From assembly GCF_000733755.1 (NCBI RefSeq), contig NZ_JPOF01000002.1, positions 248,001-312,000 on the forward strand: 64,000 bases of DNA. Direction: 5' to 3'. Every line of letters starts with the position of its first letter. Position 1 is the stretch's first letter. The DNA is from Lachnoclostridium phytofermentans (GTDB taxonomy: Bacteria; Bacillota; Clostridia; Lachnospirales; Lachnospiraceae). Below are positions 18,001 through 25,381 of the stretch, one piece after another. The notes under the pieces were generated by a model. That model searched no databases. It saw only the letters and a list, made by a program, of their open reading frames with translations, and was not told the origin of the DNA. The position numbers and the translations under genes were made by a program.

Positions 18001-18252
18001 CACATGCTTGCAGGCTCCTTTTTCTTTCAAATGAGATGGGCAATTACAGGTATAATCAAATGCTCCATCTTCCTTCTCTGTGATGCTAACTTGATAGGTG
18101 TAACTACCTTTTACAAGGAATTTATATTGGTTTGTGGATTTTGAGAAAGTCGCATTTGTCACTCGGTTGCTTTTATAATACTGCAGGCCACGGGAATAAA
18201 CGAGATCACTTGTTGCTAAGTTACGTATCCCTGATCTAGATAATCGCAGCAT
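15040..18252 (-). CDS. SNF2-family helicase with SWIM zinc finger
   Basis: A 1070-residue Swi2/Snf2 ATPase. An N-terminal SWIM zinc finger (C69, C71, C81, H83) is followed by a bacterial SNF2-associated region of about 450 residues. The helicase core contains Walker A ADDMGLGKTLQS (about 631), motif Ia IVCPTSLVYNW, DEAQ box DEAQFIKN (about 735), motif III ALTGTPIENS, and C-terminal motifs with LISLKAGGTGLNL, YDPWWNPAVEEQATDR and YRIGQ. Such proteins translocate on DNA or remodel protein-DNA complexes; the client is unknown. The start at 18252 has AGGAGGAAGG upstream; an upstream TTG at 18273 lies on the ribosome binding site side and is rejected. It is a single-gene unit. Confidence 0.92.
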   Translation of the reverse strand: MLRLSRSGIRNLATSDLVYSRGLQYYKSNRVTNATFSKSTNQYKFLVKGSYTYQVSITEKEDGAFDYTCNCPSHLKEKGACKHVVAGLLFLLKYQEKSTMEEPRTPEEKRAFQVLDYFANQDDTHAEGEIFRIVPTITLPTMLRQDSQNALLMLHAGNNHMYKVQSIKKFLNDYYTNQNIILGKDFKFIAGESEFDRTSKKVMEFLIEILEIQELVDKSSYAKLFSKHQMILTKNMLLKLLTLLGTSSFRLELNQKIYEDVKHINANPNIAYELDVYEDSILLDYKEKEPVIPLSEGGELIFYNGSIFTPNKRFIKNYVPFYNTLGREKKPLVFLGDNKQRFLEEVLPKLHETMDIEIPESLKSRYLTLPMQACVYLDRYHGGIKAELKFRYGDYEFNCFESPRSEEFIIVRNKEEEYEVMRLLEQLDFESHSTFYHLKNDNSIYEFLTGRIHDLQAVASLYYSDSFKKLGIKNSSSFKVGLRISNDIDLLEMDLESDDIPQEELKALFRSFQLKKKYYRLKDGSFINLEDEQIAKMSNILDDLNVSAKIITNQPIKLSKNKAFYLEDALNGSNLYVEKNEDFTKLIDTILSPAKREYIVPKQIDATLRPYQTVGYQWLRSLSDNNLGGILADDMGLGKTLQSIVYIASILEEDKNGNKKFLIVCPTSLVYNWLDEFESFAPHLRAGVVSGTPAERQERIEQIKDYDVLVTSYPLIRRDIKHYQAITFHTVIIDEAQFIKNAASINAQSVKLLDSSHRFALTGTPIENSLSELWSIFDFIMPGYLMTHSKFVNQYEKQILKEDTEALENLNRRIRPFVLRRMKKDVLNDLPDKLEEKIVTEMTEEQKKVYVSYLAEIRNDIYSEIATKGIEKSQMKILAALTRLRQICCHPSTFLEQYDGGSGKLELLLEVIEEALANDHRILIFSQFTSMLKIMEEELKKLSIPYFYLEGSTSISERNDYVKRFNAGEGSIFLISLKAGGTGLNLVGADTVIHYDPWWNPAVEEQATDRVYRIGQKNNVHVIKLLTKNTIEEKIFKLQKKKKELSDAIIQSKEVFINTLTKEELEEIFS

Positions 18253-18287
18253 ATTTTCCTTCCTCCTAAGCAATTTGGTATCTTACT

Positions 18288-18296
18288 ATTATACCA
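18288..18296 (-). promoter_or_regulatory. Extended -10 promoter of the SNF2 gene
   Basis: The minus strand reads TGGTATAAT (TGnTATAAT), an extended -10 element, 36 bases before the SNF2 start codon. The -35 region is weak. Confidence 0.5.
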
Positions 18297-18496
18297 TGTT
18301 TTTAATAGAATTGTACCTCTTTTTGTGAAATAATGTTGAAAGTAGTGTTAGTTTTTTCTTTTTTGTTGATTTTCTTGGAATAATACTTTCAAATTTCTTA
18401 CAGTCAGTCTATATCAAATTAAAAATAAAATACCGAGACATCCTATCATATCTAAGTTATCATACCCAGTTTAAATAAGAAAATTACAAATAAAGA

Positions 18497-18553
18497 AAGT
18501 AACCCATAGAATCTTAGCTAACATTTGGCTTTCAAAGATTCCATTAAGTTACT
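18497..18553 (-). terminator. Probable terminator of sulP
   Basis: Imperfect arms (AGTAAC..GAATCTT and its complement) at about 18497-18515 and 18534-18553, followed on the minus strand by CTTTCTTTATTTG. It lies about 85 bases after the sulP stop. Confidence 0.45.
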
Positions 18554-18635
18554 CACTCTTTCACAGAAATCTATTTTTTTATCTAATCATTTTTTCTTTC
18601 GATTTACTCTTTCCGCTATCGATTCATTCACCTTT

Positions 18636-20285
18636 TTAAGCACTAAGTTCTTCTGCTCTGGTTAAGGCAGCATCTAAGCTTTCACAGATATTTTCCTCTC
18701 CTACCACATCGACAAAACCAGCCTTATGCATAGCTTTTAATGGTTGTTCTAAAACGTGAGAAAATACCATAGTCACATTATTTCTTATGAAATGCTGATG
18801 CACTTTTTTTAACGAGTTTAATGCCGTAATATCGATGGCTGGAACGCTACGCATCCGGACAATAACCACTTTGATATCCTCCGTTACTTGACTAGTTAAT
18901 TGGATTAATTTATCCGCTGCTCCAAAAAACATGGGACCAGAAACTTCAAATACCAAAGTATGCTCTGGAACTTCTTTTAAATTTAAAGCATCTGGATCAT
19001 TATCTTCATCCAGGTTATCGATGTCTCTTAGGTATGTCCAACCTTTCACTTCAGTAACATCAGACATTCGTTTCATAAACAATATACAAGACATTACCAT
19101 TCCTACTTCAATTGCTAACACCAAATCAAAAGCAAAGGTTAGCACACAAGAAGCGATTAAAACAGCGATGTCACTTCTTGGTGCCTTACGGTAGCTAAGA
19201 AATGCTTTCACATTAAACATATTGTAAGAAACTACAATTAATATAGCAGCTAGGACGCACAGAGGTACAAATTGTATGAGTGGCATACAAACCATTAAAA
19301 AGAAAAACAGGGTTATTCCATGGAAAATTGCTGCAACAGGTGTTCTACCACCATTCCTTGCATTTGCAATAGATCGTGCCACACCTCCTGTTGCAGGAAT
19401 ACATCCAAGCAGACCTAATATACCATTTGCAACTCCCTCTGCAACTAATTCCATGTTGGCACGGTGCTTGCTATTAATTATGCCATCTGTAACAACAGCG
19501 GACAAAAGTGCCTGCATGGCTACTAAGATTGCTATTGTAAATGCAGGTGAAACTAATGCAAAAAGTTCATCCAAAGATACTCTAGTTAAACTTGGTATCG
19601 ATAAGGTCCTCGGTATCATACCAAGTGTCTTCACATCCAACTTAGCGACATAAGCAATTGATGTTCCAAGAATCAATGCAATTAGAGAATTGGGTATTGT
19701 CTTGTTTACCTTAGGCCAAACAACTAAAATAACGATACATAATAAACCTAGTAAAACAGCACTTACATTAATTGTAGCAAAACTATTAAAATAGGTTGCC
19801 CACTTAGCAAAGAAATTGGTAGGCATCTTATCTACAGTAATTCCAAGAAAATCTTTGATTTCTAATGTGAATATTGTTATCGCAATTCCTCCGGTAAAAC
19901 CTATCGTAATTGGAGCTGGAATGAAACGGATCAACTTCCCAAGTTTAAAAATTCCCATCAATATCAACATCACTCCAGCCATTATGGTGGCTATCATTAA
20001 ACCATTCATTCCATATCCAGTAATAATGCTTTGTGTAATTATAATAAATGCTCCGGTCGGACCAGTTATTTGTACTCTGCTCCCACCAAGAAGTGCAACA
20101 ATGATACTAGATATTATTGCAGAATAAATTCCTTTCTCAGCAGAAACACCACTACCGATTGCAAATGCGATGGATAATGGTAGTGCTATAATAGCAACAA
20201 TAATACCTGCCATCATATCTTTCATGAATTGTTGTTTCGAATAGTTTTTCATAACTGAAAAAATCTTCGGTTTCATTTTCTCCAT
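18636..20285 (-). CDS. SulP family anion transporter with STAS domain
   Basis: A 549-residue SLC26/SulP protein. The membrane part (about residues 20-410) has the family start GIIVAIIALPLSIAFAIGSG and GRVQ..GPTGAF-like (GGSRVQITGPTGAFIII), and further helices including GCIPATGGVARSIANARNGG. A C-terminal STAS domain (about 430-545) carries VVIVRMRSVPAIDITALNSL. Members move sulfate, bicarbonate or dicarboxylates; the ion cannot be told from sequence. Start 20285 was chosen over an upstream non-ATG frame; AAAGGA lies about ten bases before it, and ATG 20276 is an alternative. Single gene with its own promoter at 20338-20366. Confidence 0.92.
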   Translation of the reverse strand: MEKMKPKIFSVMKNYSKQQFMKDMMAGIIVAIIALPLSIAFAIGSGVSAEKGIYSAIISSIIVALLGGSRVQITGPTGAFIIITQSIITGYGMNGLMIATIMAGVMLILMGIFKLGKLIRFIPAPITIGFTGGIAITIFTLEIKDFLGITVDKMPTNFFAKWATYFNSFATINVSAVLLGLLCIVILVVWPKVNKTIPNSLIALILGTSIAYVAKLDVKTLGMIPRTLSIPSLTRVSLDELFALVSPAFTIAILVAMQALLSAVVTDGIINSKHRANMELVAEGVANGILGLLGCIPATGGVARSIANARNGGRTPVAAIFHGITLFFFLMVCMPLIQFVPLCVLAAILIVVSYNMFNVKAFLSYRKAPRSDIAVLIASCVLTFAFDLVLAIEVGMVMSCILFMKRMSDVTEVKGWTYLRDIDNLDEDNDPDALNLKEVPEHTLVFEVSGPMFFGAADKLIQLTSQVTEDIKVVIVRMRSVPAIDITALNSLKKVHQHFIRNNVTMVFSHVLEQPLKAMHKAGFVDVVGEENICESLDAALTRAEELSA

Positions 20286-20337
20286 TCTTCTTTCATCCTT
20301 TACTATCTTCCGTATTTGTGTTGTACACAACTTATTA

Positions 20338-20366
20338 AGTTTAGACCTATTATCCTAAGTTTTCAA
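20338..20366 (-). promoter_or_regulatory. Candidate promoter of sulP
   Basis: Minus-strand TTGAAA (20361-20366), 17-base spacer, TAAACT (20338-20343). A small inverted repeat TTGTGT/ACACAA at 20317-20331 lies just downstream. Confidence 0.5.
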
Positions 20367-20621
20367 GTAGTTATTAGTAAATTGCTTATATTTTTAAGTT
20401 CTAACTATAAGCTTTTTATCTTATCAACTATAACTTTATTACTTACTACATAACATTTAATATCTAGAAGTAAATTCTCTAGTATACTTTTCACACTTGC
20501 AACCTTAACACCAACTATACCATTACATATCATGTATCATCCCAGAGTAAAGAAATAGAAAAAAATTAACTGGTAGCACAACATCCATGCTTAATTTCAG
20601 TAATCTTATCTAGCACACCCA

Positions 20622-20675
20622 ATAAAAAAATTTAAAAACCAACATCCTAAATCATTCTTAGGATAGTTGGTTTTC
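20622..20675 (-). terminator. Intrinsic terminator of the DacB-like gene
   Basis: On the minus strand AAAACCAAC.ATCCTAA pairs with TTAGGAT.TTGGTTTT around GAATGAT, followed by TTTAAATTTTTTT. It lies about 90 bases after the stop codon. Confidence 0.85.
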
Positions 20676-20762
20676 ACATCTTATCTTTCCATATAAATTT
20701 TATTTTAATCACTTTATATATTAACAAGGAAATTAATAATTACTATGTATACTCTATATTTT

Positions 20763-22061
20763 TTACCAGAACTGAAAGATTTCCCTTAACAGATATGGTA
20801 AATCTATCTTCTCCGTTGCTTCCACTGTTGTAATTGGCACTTTCCGAAACAAATTTTGATTAATATAGTAACAAATATCACCGACTTTCACACCTTCTAC
20901 CGTCGGAGCTGTAATATAATCCCGTAAATTCACTTTGACTGTAACCTCTTCACCTTCTCGAAGTAACAACTTTTCTGTTAAAAAGTCCGTGGAAGATTGT
21001 AGGTTTACAGATGTTATCTTACCATTTCGCACTGAAATTTTATCAGGTATCGTTAACTGTTTAGAATCTGGTGTTAATCTTTCATAGAGCGAGTAGACCT
21101 CAAAACTATTTAGCCCATATTCCATTAATTTCGTGGTGTCAGCCCATTTGTAGCTCTTATGAGGTGGCCATCCTGAGCCTAATACAGTACTTACTAATGT
21201 TTTCCCATCGATATCCACAGCTCCTACAAAGCAATAACCAGCTTTTCCAGTAAATCCTGTTTTAATCCCGATTGCTCCCTTCATCATATATAAAAAACGA
21301 TTGCGATTATTCACAGAAAACGAGCGTTTATGATTCACTTCATTAAACTGATAAGTAGAAGTACCTACGATTTCACAAAATTCAGGATTCTTAATTGCAT
21401 AACTAGCAATGAGGGATAAATCTCTTGCTGTAGTATAATGTCCGTCAGCATCTAAGCCATTTGGCGTTTTGAAGGAAGTATGATTGGCTCCTATTTCTTT
21501 TGCTTTCTCTGTCATCATGTTACAAAAACTTTCTACGCTTCCTCCCACATGTTCTGCTATCGCTACCGCTGTATCATTATGGCTTTCTAGCATTAAAGAA
21601 TACAAAAGGTCACGAAGCACATATTGCTCCCCAGTATTGATATTTAATTGGACATCTGGTTGTTTTGCAGCATTGCTAGATACCGTCACTACATCATCCA
21701 GATTGGCATATTCAAGAACTACAAGTAATGTCATAATTTTCGTAGTACTTGCCATAGACATCTCTTTATAAGCATCCTTCCCATACAAAACACGCCCGTT
21801 CGAAGCATCCATAAGGCATGCGGAAAGGGCGTTAAGTTGTAAGTTAATGCTATTATCATCGATTGCTGGTGGAATATCCTCAGCCTCTGGTAAGGTTAGC
21901 TCTTCCTCAGTAACATTCCCTATCATCTGACACCATGGCAAATCCTTAGATTCTATCATTTTCTCTTTTATCAAGTTGAAACTACTGCACACTAAGGCAG
22001 TACAAATAAAAAATATTTGAACTGATTTATTCTTTCTTAATTTCTCGTAGTAACTATTCAT
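20763..22061 (-). CDS. D-alanyl-D-alanine carboxypeptidase (DacB-like)
   Basis: A 432-residue penicillin-binding protein of peptidase family S11. A signal anchor lies at about residues 14-30. Catalytic motifs are S105-T-T-K108, S160-H-N162 and K267-T-G269. A C-terminal beta-rich domain of about 120 residues follows. It trims the terminal D-alanine from peptidoglycan stem peptides outside the membrane. It sits after scpB, the place that the spore-cortex gene dacB occupies in B. subtilis, so a sporulation role is plausible. The ATG at 22061 follows AAAGG; an in-frame TTG at 22067 is not preferred. It ends with a strong terminator. Confidence 0.9.
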   Translation of the reverse strand: MNSYYEKLRKNKSVQIFFICTALVCSSFNLIKEKMIESKDLPWCQMIGNVTEEELTLPEAEDIPPAIDDNSINLQLNALSACLMDASNGRVLYGKDAYKEMSMASTTKIMTLLVVLEYANLDDVVTVSSNAAKQPDVQLNINTGEQYVLRDLLYSLMLESHNDTAVAIAEHVGGSVESFCNMMTEKAKEIGANHTSFKTPNGLDADGHYTTARDLSLIASYAIKNPEFCEIVGTSTYQFNEVNHKRSFSVNNRNRFLYMMKGAIGIKTGFTGKAGYCFVGAVDIDGKTLVSTVLGSGWPPHKSYKWADTTKLMEYGLNSFEVYSLYERLTPDSKQLTIPDKISVRNGKITSVNLQSSTDFLTEKLLLREGEEVTVKVNLRDYITAPTVEGVKVGDICYYINQNLFRKVPITTVEATEKIDLPYLLREIFQFW

Positions 22062-22221
22062 AGTCAACCTTTATGTACGCTCTTACTTTAAGTTTATTTG
22101 CGAACAAGAAGAATATGCATTCTACCAAAGAGTTTTTCTAAAGAATAGTGTACATCGCTTAGAATTCACACCAAACCCGCTGATAAGTGTGCAGCCCTTG
22201 GAGAGCTTTTGATTTAGCAAT

Positions 22222-22262
22222 AAAAAAGATGTCTATGTAATCGAAAAGATTTCATAAACATC
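22222..22262 (-). terminator. Intrinsic terminator of the scpAB operon
   Basis: Minus-strand arms GATGTTTATG and CATAGACATC with a 15-base loop, followed by a run of six T. It begins eight bases after the scpB stop codon. Confidence 0.85.
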
Positions 22263-22269
22263 CAAATGG

Positions 22270-22839
22270 TTAAATTTCTAATTGTAACTGAACTTCTTCT
22301 TCCGCTTCCATCTTAAAATCAGCAACCTTTTCAGGAGTTACTACTGGTAGATCTTCTAACGAAGCAATGCCAAAGTTTCTTAAAAAATCTTCTGTAGTAC
22401 CAAACAAAATGGGTCTACCCGGTGCATCCATTCGTCCAACTTCACATACTAAATTGTATTCTACGAGCTTATTCACCGCATGATCACTCTTAACCCCACG
22501 AATACTTTCAATCTGCTGTTTTGTGATTGGCTGCTTATAAGCGATTATGGATAAGGTTTCAAGTAGTACATCAGTAAGAATATGTTTCTTAGGTACATGA
22601 GCTATCTTTACAATTGCTTCATACATCTGTGCTTTTGTACACATCTGAAAGGAATTATCTAACTCGATGATTTTAATTCCTCTCTCTTCCTCCTCATATC
22701 GATCCATCATATTGTGAATGATTTTGCGAATCGTATCAACATCATGCTCCAAAGCACTTGCAATTCGGTCTACTTCAACTGCTTCTCCCATTGTAAATAA
22801 GATTGCCTCTATCATGGCTTCCAATTTCTTGATTTCCAT
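22270..22839 (-). CDS. scpB: Segregation and condensation protein B
   Basis: A 189-residue winged-helix kleisin-interacting subunit of the SMC-ScpAB condensin, which organises and segregates the chromosome. The N-terminus (EAMIEAILFTMGEAVEVDRI) and the central LLETLSIIAYKQPITKQQIE and GRPILFGTTEDFLRNFGI are diagnostic for ScpB. The C-terminus is a short acidic tail. It is the last gene of a four-gene operon, 19 bases after scpA, with AAAGG before the ATG. Confidence 0.96.
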   Translation of the reverse strand: MEIKKLEAMIEAILFTMGEAVEVDRIASALEHDVDTIRKIIHNMMDRYEEEERGIKIIELDNSFQMCTKAQMYEAIVKIAHVPKKHILTDVLLETLSIIAYKQPITKQQIESIRGVKSDHAVNKLVEYNLVCEVGRMDAPGRPILFGTTEDFLRNFGIASLEDLPVVTPEKVADFKMEAEEEVQLQLEI

Positions 22840-22858
22840 ATGTATCCGGCCTTTCTGT

Positions 22859-23638
22859 TTATTCTATTGAAAAGTCATCTACTGGCGCAATATCGTTAGC
22901 CAGATAATGAATCATAATGTCTTCAAATAATTCATTTTGACATATCTCAATTCGTTGCATTTTCATTAATTCTAATATTCCAAGGAAGGTTACGATAACT
23001 TCCATCTTCCCAGTCTGTCGTTCTAACAGCTTTTTAAAACTAAAGGTTCTATGTTCTAAACCATATTGTTGAATCTCTAGAATTTTTTGTGTAAGATTGA
23101 TTTCCTCATTCTCGATCTTACCAAATTTACTACGGATTGGATCGACCTTATCAATTTGTCGTTTCATAACGGATTGAAAGATGGAATGCAACTTTGCTAA
23201 GGTAAGATCTGACAATAACTCTGAAATATTAATCTCCTCTTTATAATCAGCGATCTCATTCGGAATCGTACTTGGCTTAAACATTAAAAGCTGAGCATCC
23301 ATCTGCTTGTCCTTTAATTCATAGGAAACATACTTATACATCTTATATTCTAATAAGCGTTCCACCAACTCTTGTCTTGGATCAATTGCTTCTTCCTCTT
23401 CTTTTGCTTCCACAGGAAGGAGCATCTGAGACTTGATTCGTAGTAACGTTGCAGCCATTACAAGAAACTCACTCATAATCTCTAAGTTTTTTTCTTCCAT
23501 GGCTTTTATATATTCCATATACTGTTCTGTAATTGTAACAATTGGGATATCATAGATATTCACTTTATTTTTATCAATTAAATGTAAAAGAAGATCCAAT
23601 GGACCTTCAAATGCTTCCAGTTTTACCGGAATACTCAT
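22859..23638 (-). CDS. scpA: Segregation and condensation protein A (kleisin)
   Basis: The 259-residue kleisin bridges the SMC head domains and binds ScpB. Diagnostic segments are VKLEAFEGPLDLLLHLIDKN at residues 5-24, IVTITEQYMEYI, FLVMAATLLRIKSQMLLP, and the C-terminal winged helix with VTFLGILELMKMQRI. Length is normal for ScpA. It starts four bases after the stop of the upstream membrane protein gene with GAGGTG as ribosome binding site, indicating translational coupling. In this operon it is preceded by a site-2-protease-like gene and a phosphoesterase. Confidence 0.97.
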   Translation of the reverse strand: MSIPVKLEAFEGPLDLLLHLIDKNKVNIYDIPIVTITEQYMEYIKAMEEKNLEIMSEFLVMAATLLRIKSQMLLPVEAKEEEEAIDPRQELVERLLEYKMYKYVSYELKDKQMDAQLLMFKPSTIPNEIADYKEEINISELLSDLTLAKLHSIFQSVMKRQIDKVDPIRSKFGKIENEEINLTQKILEIQQYGLEHRTFSFKKLLERQTGKMEVIVTFLGILELMKMQRIEICQNELFEDIMIHYLANDIAPVDDFSIE

Positions 23639-23642
23639 AAAC

Positions 23643-24305
23643 TCACCTCATAAATATCTCGAATACTGCACTACTCATCGATGTCATAATACCCATCAGT
23701 AATAAAAACATCCAAACCATCTTAATGACATAATCACTGCGAAGCAGAGTTACAAACTTCATTGGCTGATTCGCAGCTACCAATAACGCCATATCAGAAG
23801 AAATCAAAGGAAATAAGTTCGTTATTAGCATGCCAATACTTATTATAGCATAGCTTGAAAAGAAGTACATTAGAAATTCATAGAAGATAGGATAATTTAC
23901 AATACTAGAATTAATACCTCCGCTAAACCAGAGAGTTAAATGTGTATTAATGACATAATCAAATTCTATACGAAATCCAAATCTTAAAATTGCAACTACG
24001 ATAAAAAATTGAACAAGTAACGATAAAAATCCAGTAATTCCAAGCAATTGGTTCCATTTCTTTTCCTTCATACGATAGTAATAAGGTTTTGAAAAACCAA
24101 TTCCATAGATAGCACAAAAAATCAAACCAATCGGATCCACAAAGTGAACCGGATTGATTCGATTCTCAAATTTTTTATCTTCTTCCTTCCCATATCGATG
24201 CTTTAATCGTCGATATAAGATAGCCTTTGGTAATTCATGCAGTACCATTACAATAACACCTGCACATAATGAGGCTACAAGTAACATTAGCTTTTCTTTT
24301 AACAT
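23643..24305 (-). CDS. Site-2 protease (M50) homologue with degenerate zinc site
   Basis: A 220-residue polytopic membrane protein with about five helices. It follows the M50/RseP-like layout. The HExxH position reads H23-E-L-P-K27, so the second zinc-ligand histidine is lysine. NPVHFVDPIGLI (51-62) and GFSKPY (70-75) match the conserved NP.xHiDPiG and GW.KPV elements, and NLFPLISSD (163-171) matches the NxxPxxxxD motif. With one ligand lost it is probably not an active metalloprotease, though that is inference. It overlaps the upstream phosphoesterase gene by seven bases and precedes scpA by four, so all are translated as one unit. M50 genes next to scpA are common in Clostridia as I recall. 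Confidence 0.75.
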   Translation of the reverse strand: MLKEKLMLLVASLCAGVIVMVLHELPKAILYRRLKHRYGKEEDKKFENRINPVHFVDPIGLIFCAIYGIGFSKPYYYRMKEKKWNQLLGITGFLSLLVQFFIVVAILRFGFRIEFDYVINTHLTLWFSGGINSSIVNYPIFYEFLMYFFSSYAIISIGMLITNLFPLISSDMALLVAANQPMKFVTLLRSDYVIKMVWMFLLLMGIMTSMSSAVFEIFMR

Positions 24306-25165
24306 TTTCTTATTTCAACACAGAGAAGTTCTGGACGGTTAAACACTCGAACCGGTATCGTGTGTGTTCCTAGACCTCTGGATAAAAACATCACCGTGCG
24401 CCCTTTCTTAAAGATTCCTGAATCGTATTTTGGAAATAGTTCATAGCTGGGTGAAATCACTCCACCAAGAAACGGTAGCTTCATAATACCTCCGTGCACA
24501 TGTCCAGATAATATAAAATCAGCACCATACAAAGCATAGGATTCAAAATAGTCTGGAATATGAGCAAGTAGTATTTCATAGGCATCCTCTTTCGTTTTAC
24601 CTATCAATGATTCTATCTCATCTACACTAATTTCTACCTTTTGTTTTCCTTTTACAAAAAATCTTAGTGGCAAGGATAATCCTCTAATGATTAGGGTGTC
24701 CGAACCTTTTTTTAATGTTAAGGATTCATTATTTAAATAACATACGCCTAGTTTTTTTAGCTTTTCTAAAAAGTTTTGATAAAACTCTTTGTCACATCCT
24801 ATCGAATGTTCCCATTTCAGTTCATGGTTTCCTGGGGCATAATAAACAGGATACCGCTTTGTAAGCTCACTTAAAAAATGGTATGCGACTTCTATCTTTT
24901 TTGGTTTTGCAGTCACAACCAGATCACCTGCAATTAAGATAACATCTGGTTTACTTTCATGGATGGCCTTTAGTAGCCTCGCATTACCCTTTCCATACTG
25001 ATTATAGTGTAAGTCCGTAATACAGACAAACCTCATATCATGAAAATTATCTGGGACTTTCTTCTGTTCTAACAAATAATTGGTAACTACCATATTTTTG
25101 TTTTCTATCCATAAGTATACTACCAAAAGAGCAGCAATAACAACAGCTGCAAAGATATATTGCAT
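24299..25165 (-). CDS. Membrane-anchored metallophosphoesterase (YkuE-like)
   Basis: A 288-residue calcineurin-like phosphoesterase. An N-terminal helix (about residues 3-20) anchors it. The metal-binding motifs appear in order: ITDLH (about 50), AGDLV (about 80), GNHE (about 112), AHIPDY (about 200), and SGHVHGG (about 220). The domain is likely extracytoplasmic, as in YkuE-type enzymes that act on phospholipid or UDP-sugar pyrophosphates; the substrate here is unknown. It is the first gene of the scpAB operon, with AAAGGAG seven bases before the ATG. Confidence 0.88.
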   Translation of the reverse strand: MQYIFAAVVIAALLVVYLWIENKNMVVTNYLLEQKKVPDNFHDMRFVCITDLHYNQYGKGNARLLKAIHESKPDVILIAGDLVVTAKPKKIEVAYHFLSELTKRYPVYYAPGNHELKWEHSIGCDKEFYQNFLEKLKKLGVCYLNNESLTLKKGSDTLIIRGLSLPLRFFVKGKQKVEISVDEIESLIGKTKEDAYEILLAHIPDYFESYALYGADFILSGHVHGGIMKLPFLGGVISPSYELFPKYDSGIFKKGRTVMFLSRGLGTHTIPVRVFNRPELLCVEIRKC

Positions 25166-25203
25166 AAATTAACTCCTTTTCTTCCTCTTGCACCCTAAAA
25201 GTA

Positions 25204-25307
25204 ATGCAAAATAGTCTGCCATTTGGACATTAATAGGCAAAACTATTTTGCATAAGTCCTAATTATATTATTCATTATATTATGAATTTAAGAGCTAAAT
25301 TCATAAT
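25204..25307. promoter_or_regulatory. Two long perfect inverted repeats upstream of the phosphoesterase-scpAB operon
   Basis: ATGCAAAATAGT (25204-25215) pairs with ACTATTTTGCAT (25242-25253), and ATTATGAATTTA (25279-25290) pairs with TAAATTCATAAT (25296-25307). Both lie between the DacF-like gene and the operon start. Neither has a clean T-run on the minus strand, so they may be weak terminators of the DacF-like gene or operators of the operon. Confidence 0.5.
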
Positions 25308-25381
25308 CGTGATCCACACAAGTCTTCGGCTTGGCAGTCTTATTATATCATGAACTAAGGTTTCCGCCTAGGGCAAACTCT

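Larger units (their letters stand above)
18253..18635. other. Intergenic region between SNF2 and sulP
   Basis: AT-rich spacer. It holds an extended -10 element for the SNF2 gene and an imperfect terminator hairpin for sulP, listed separately. No coding potential is seen. Confidence 0.5.
20286..20762. other. Intergenic region between sulP and the DacB-like gene
   Basis: About 480 bases without a gene. It contains the sulP promoter (20338-20366) and the terminator of the DacB-like gene (20622-20675). The middle, 20370-20620, is AT-rich with nothing recognisable. Confidence 0.5.
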
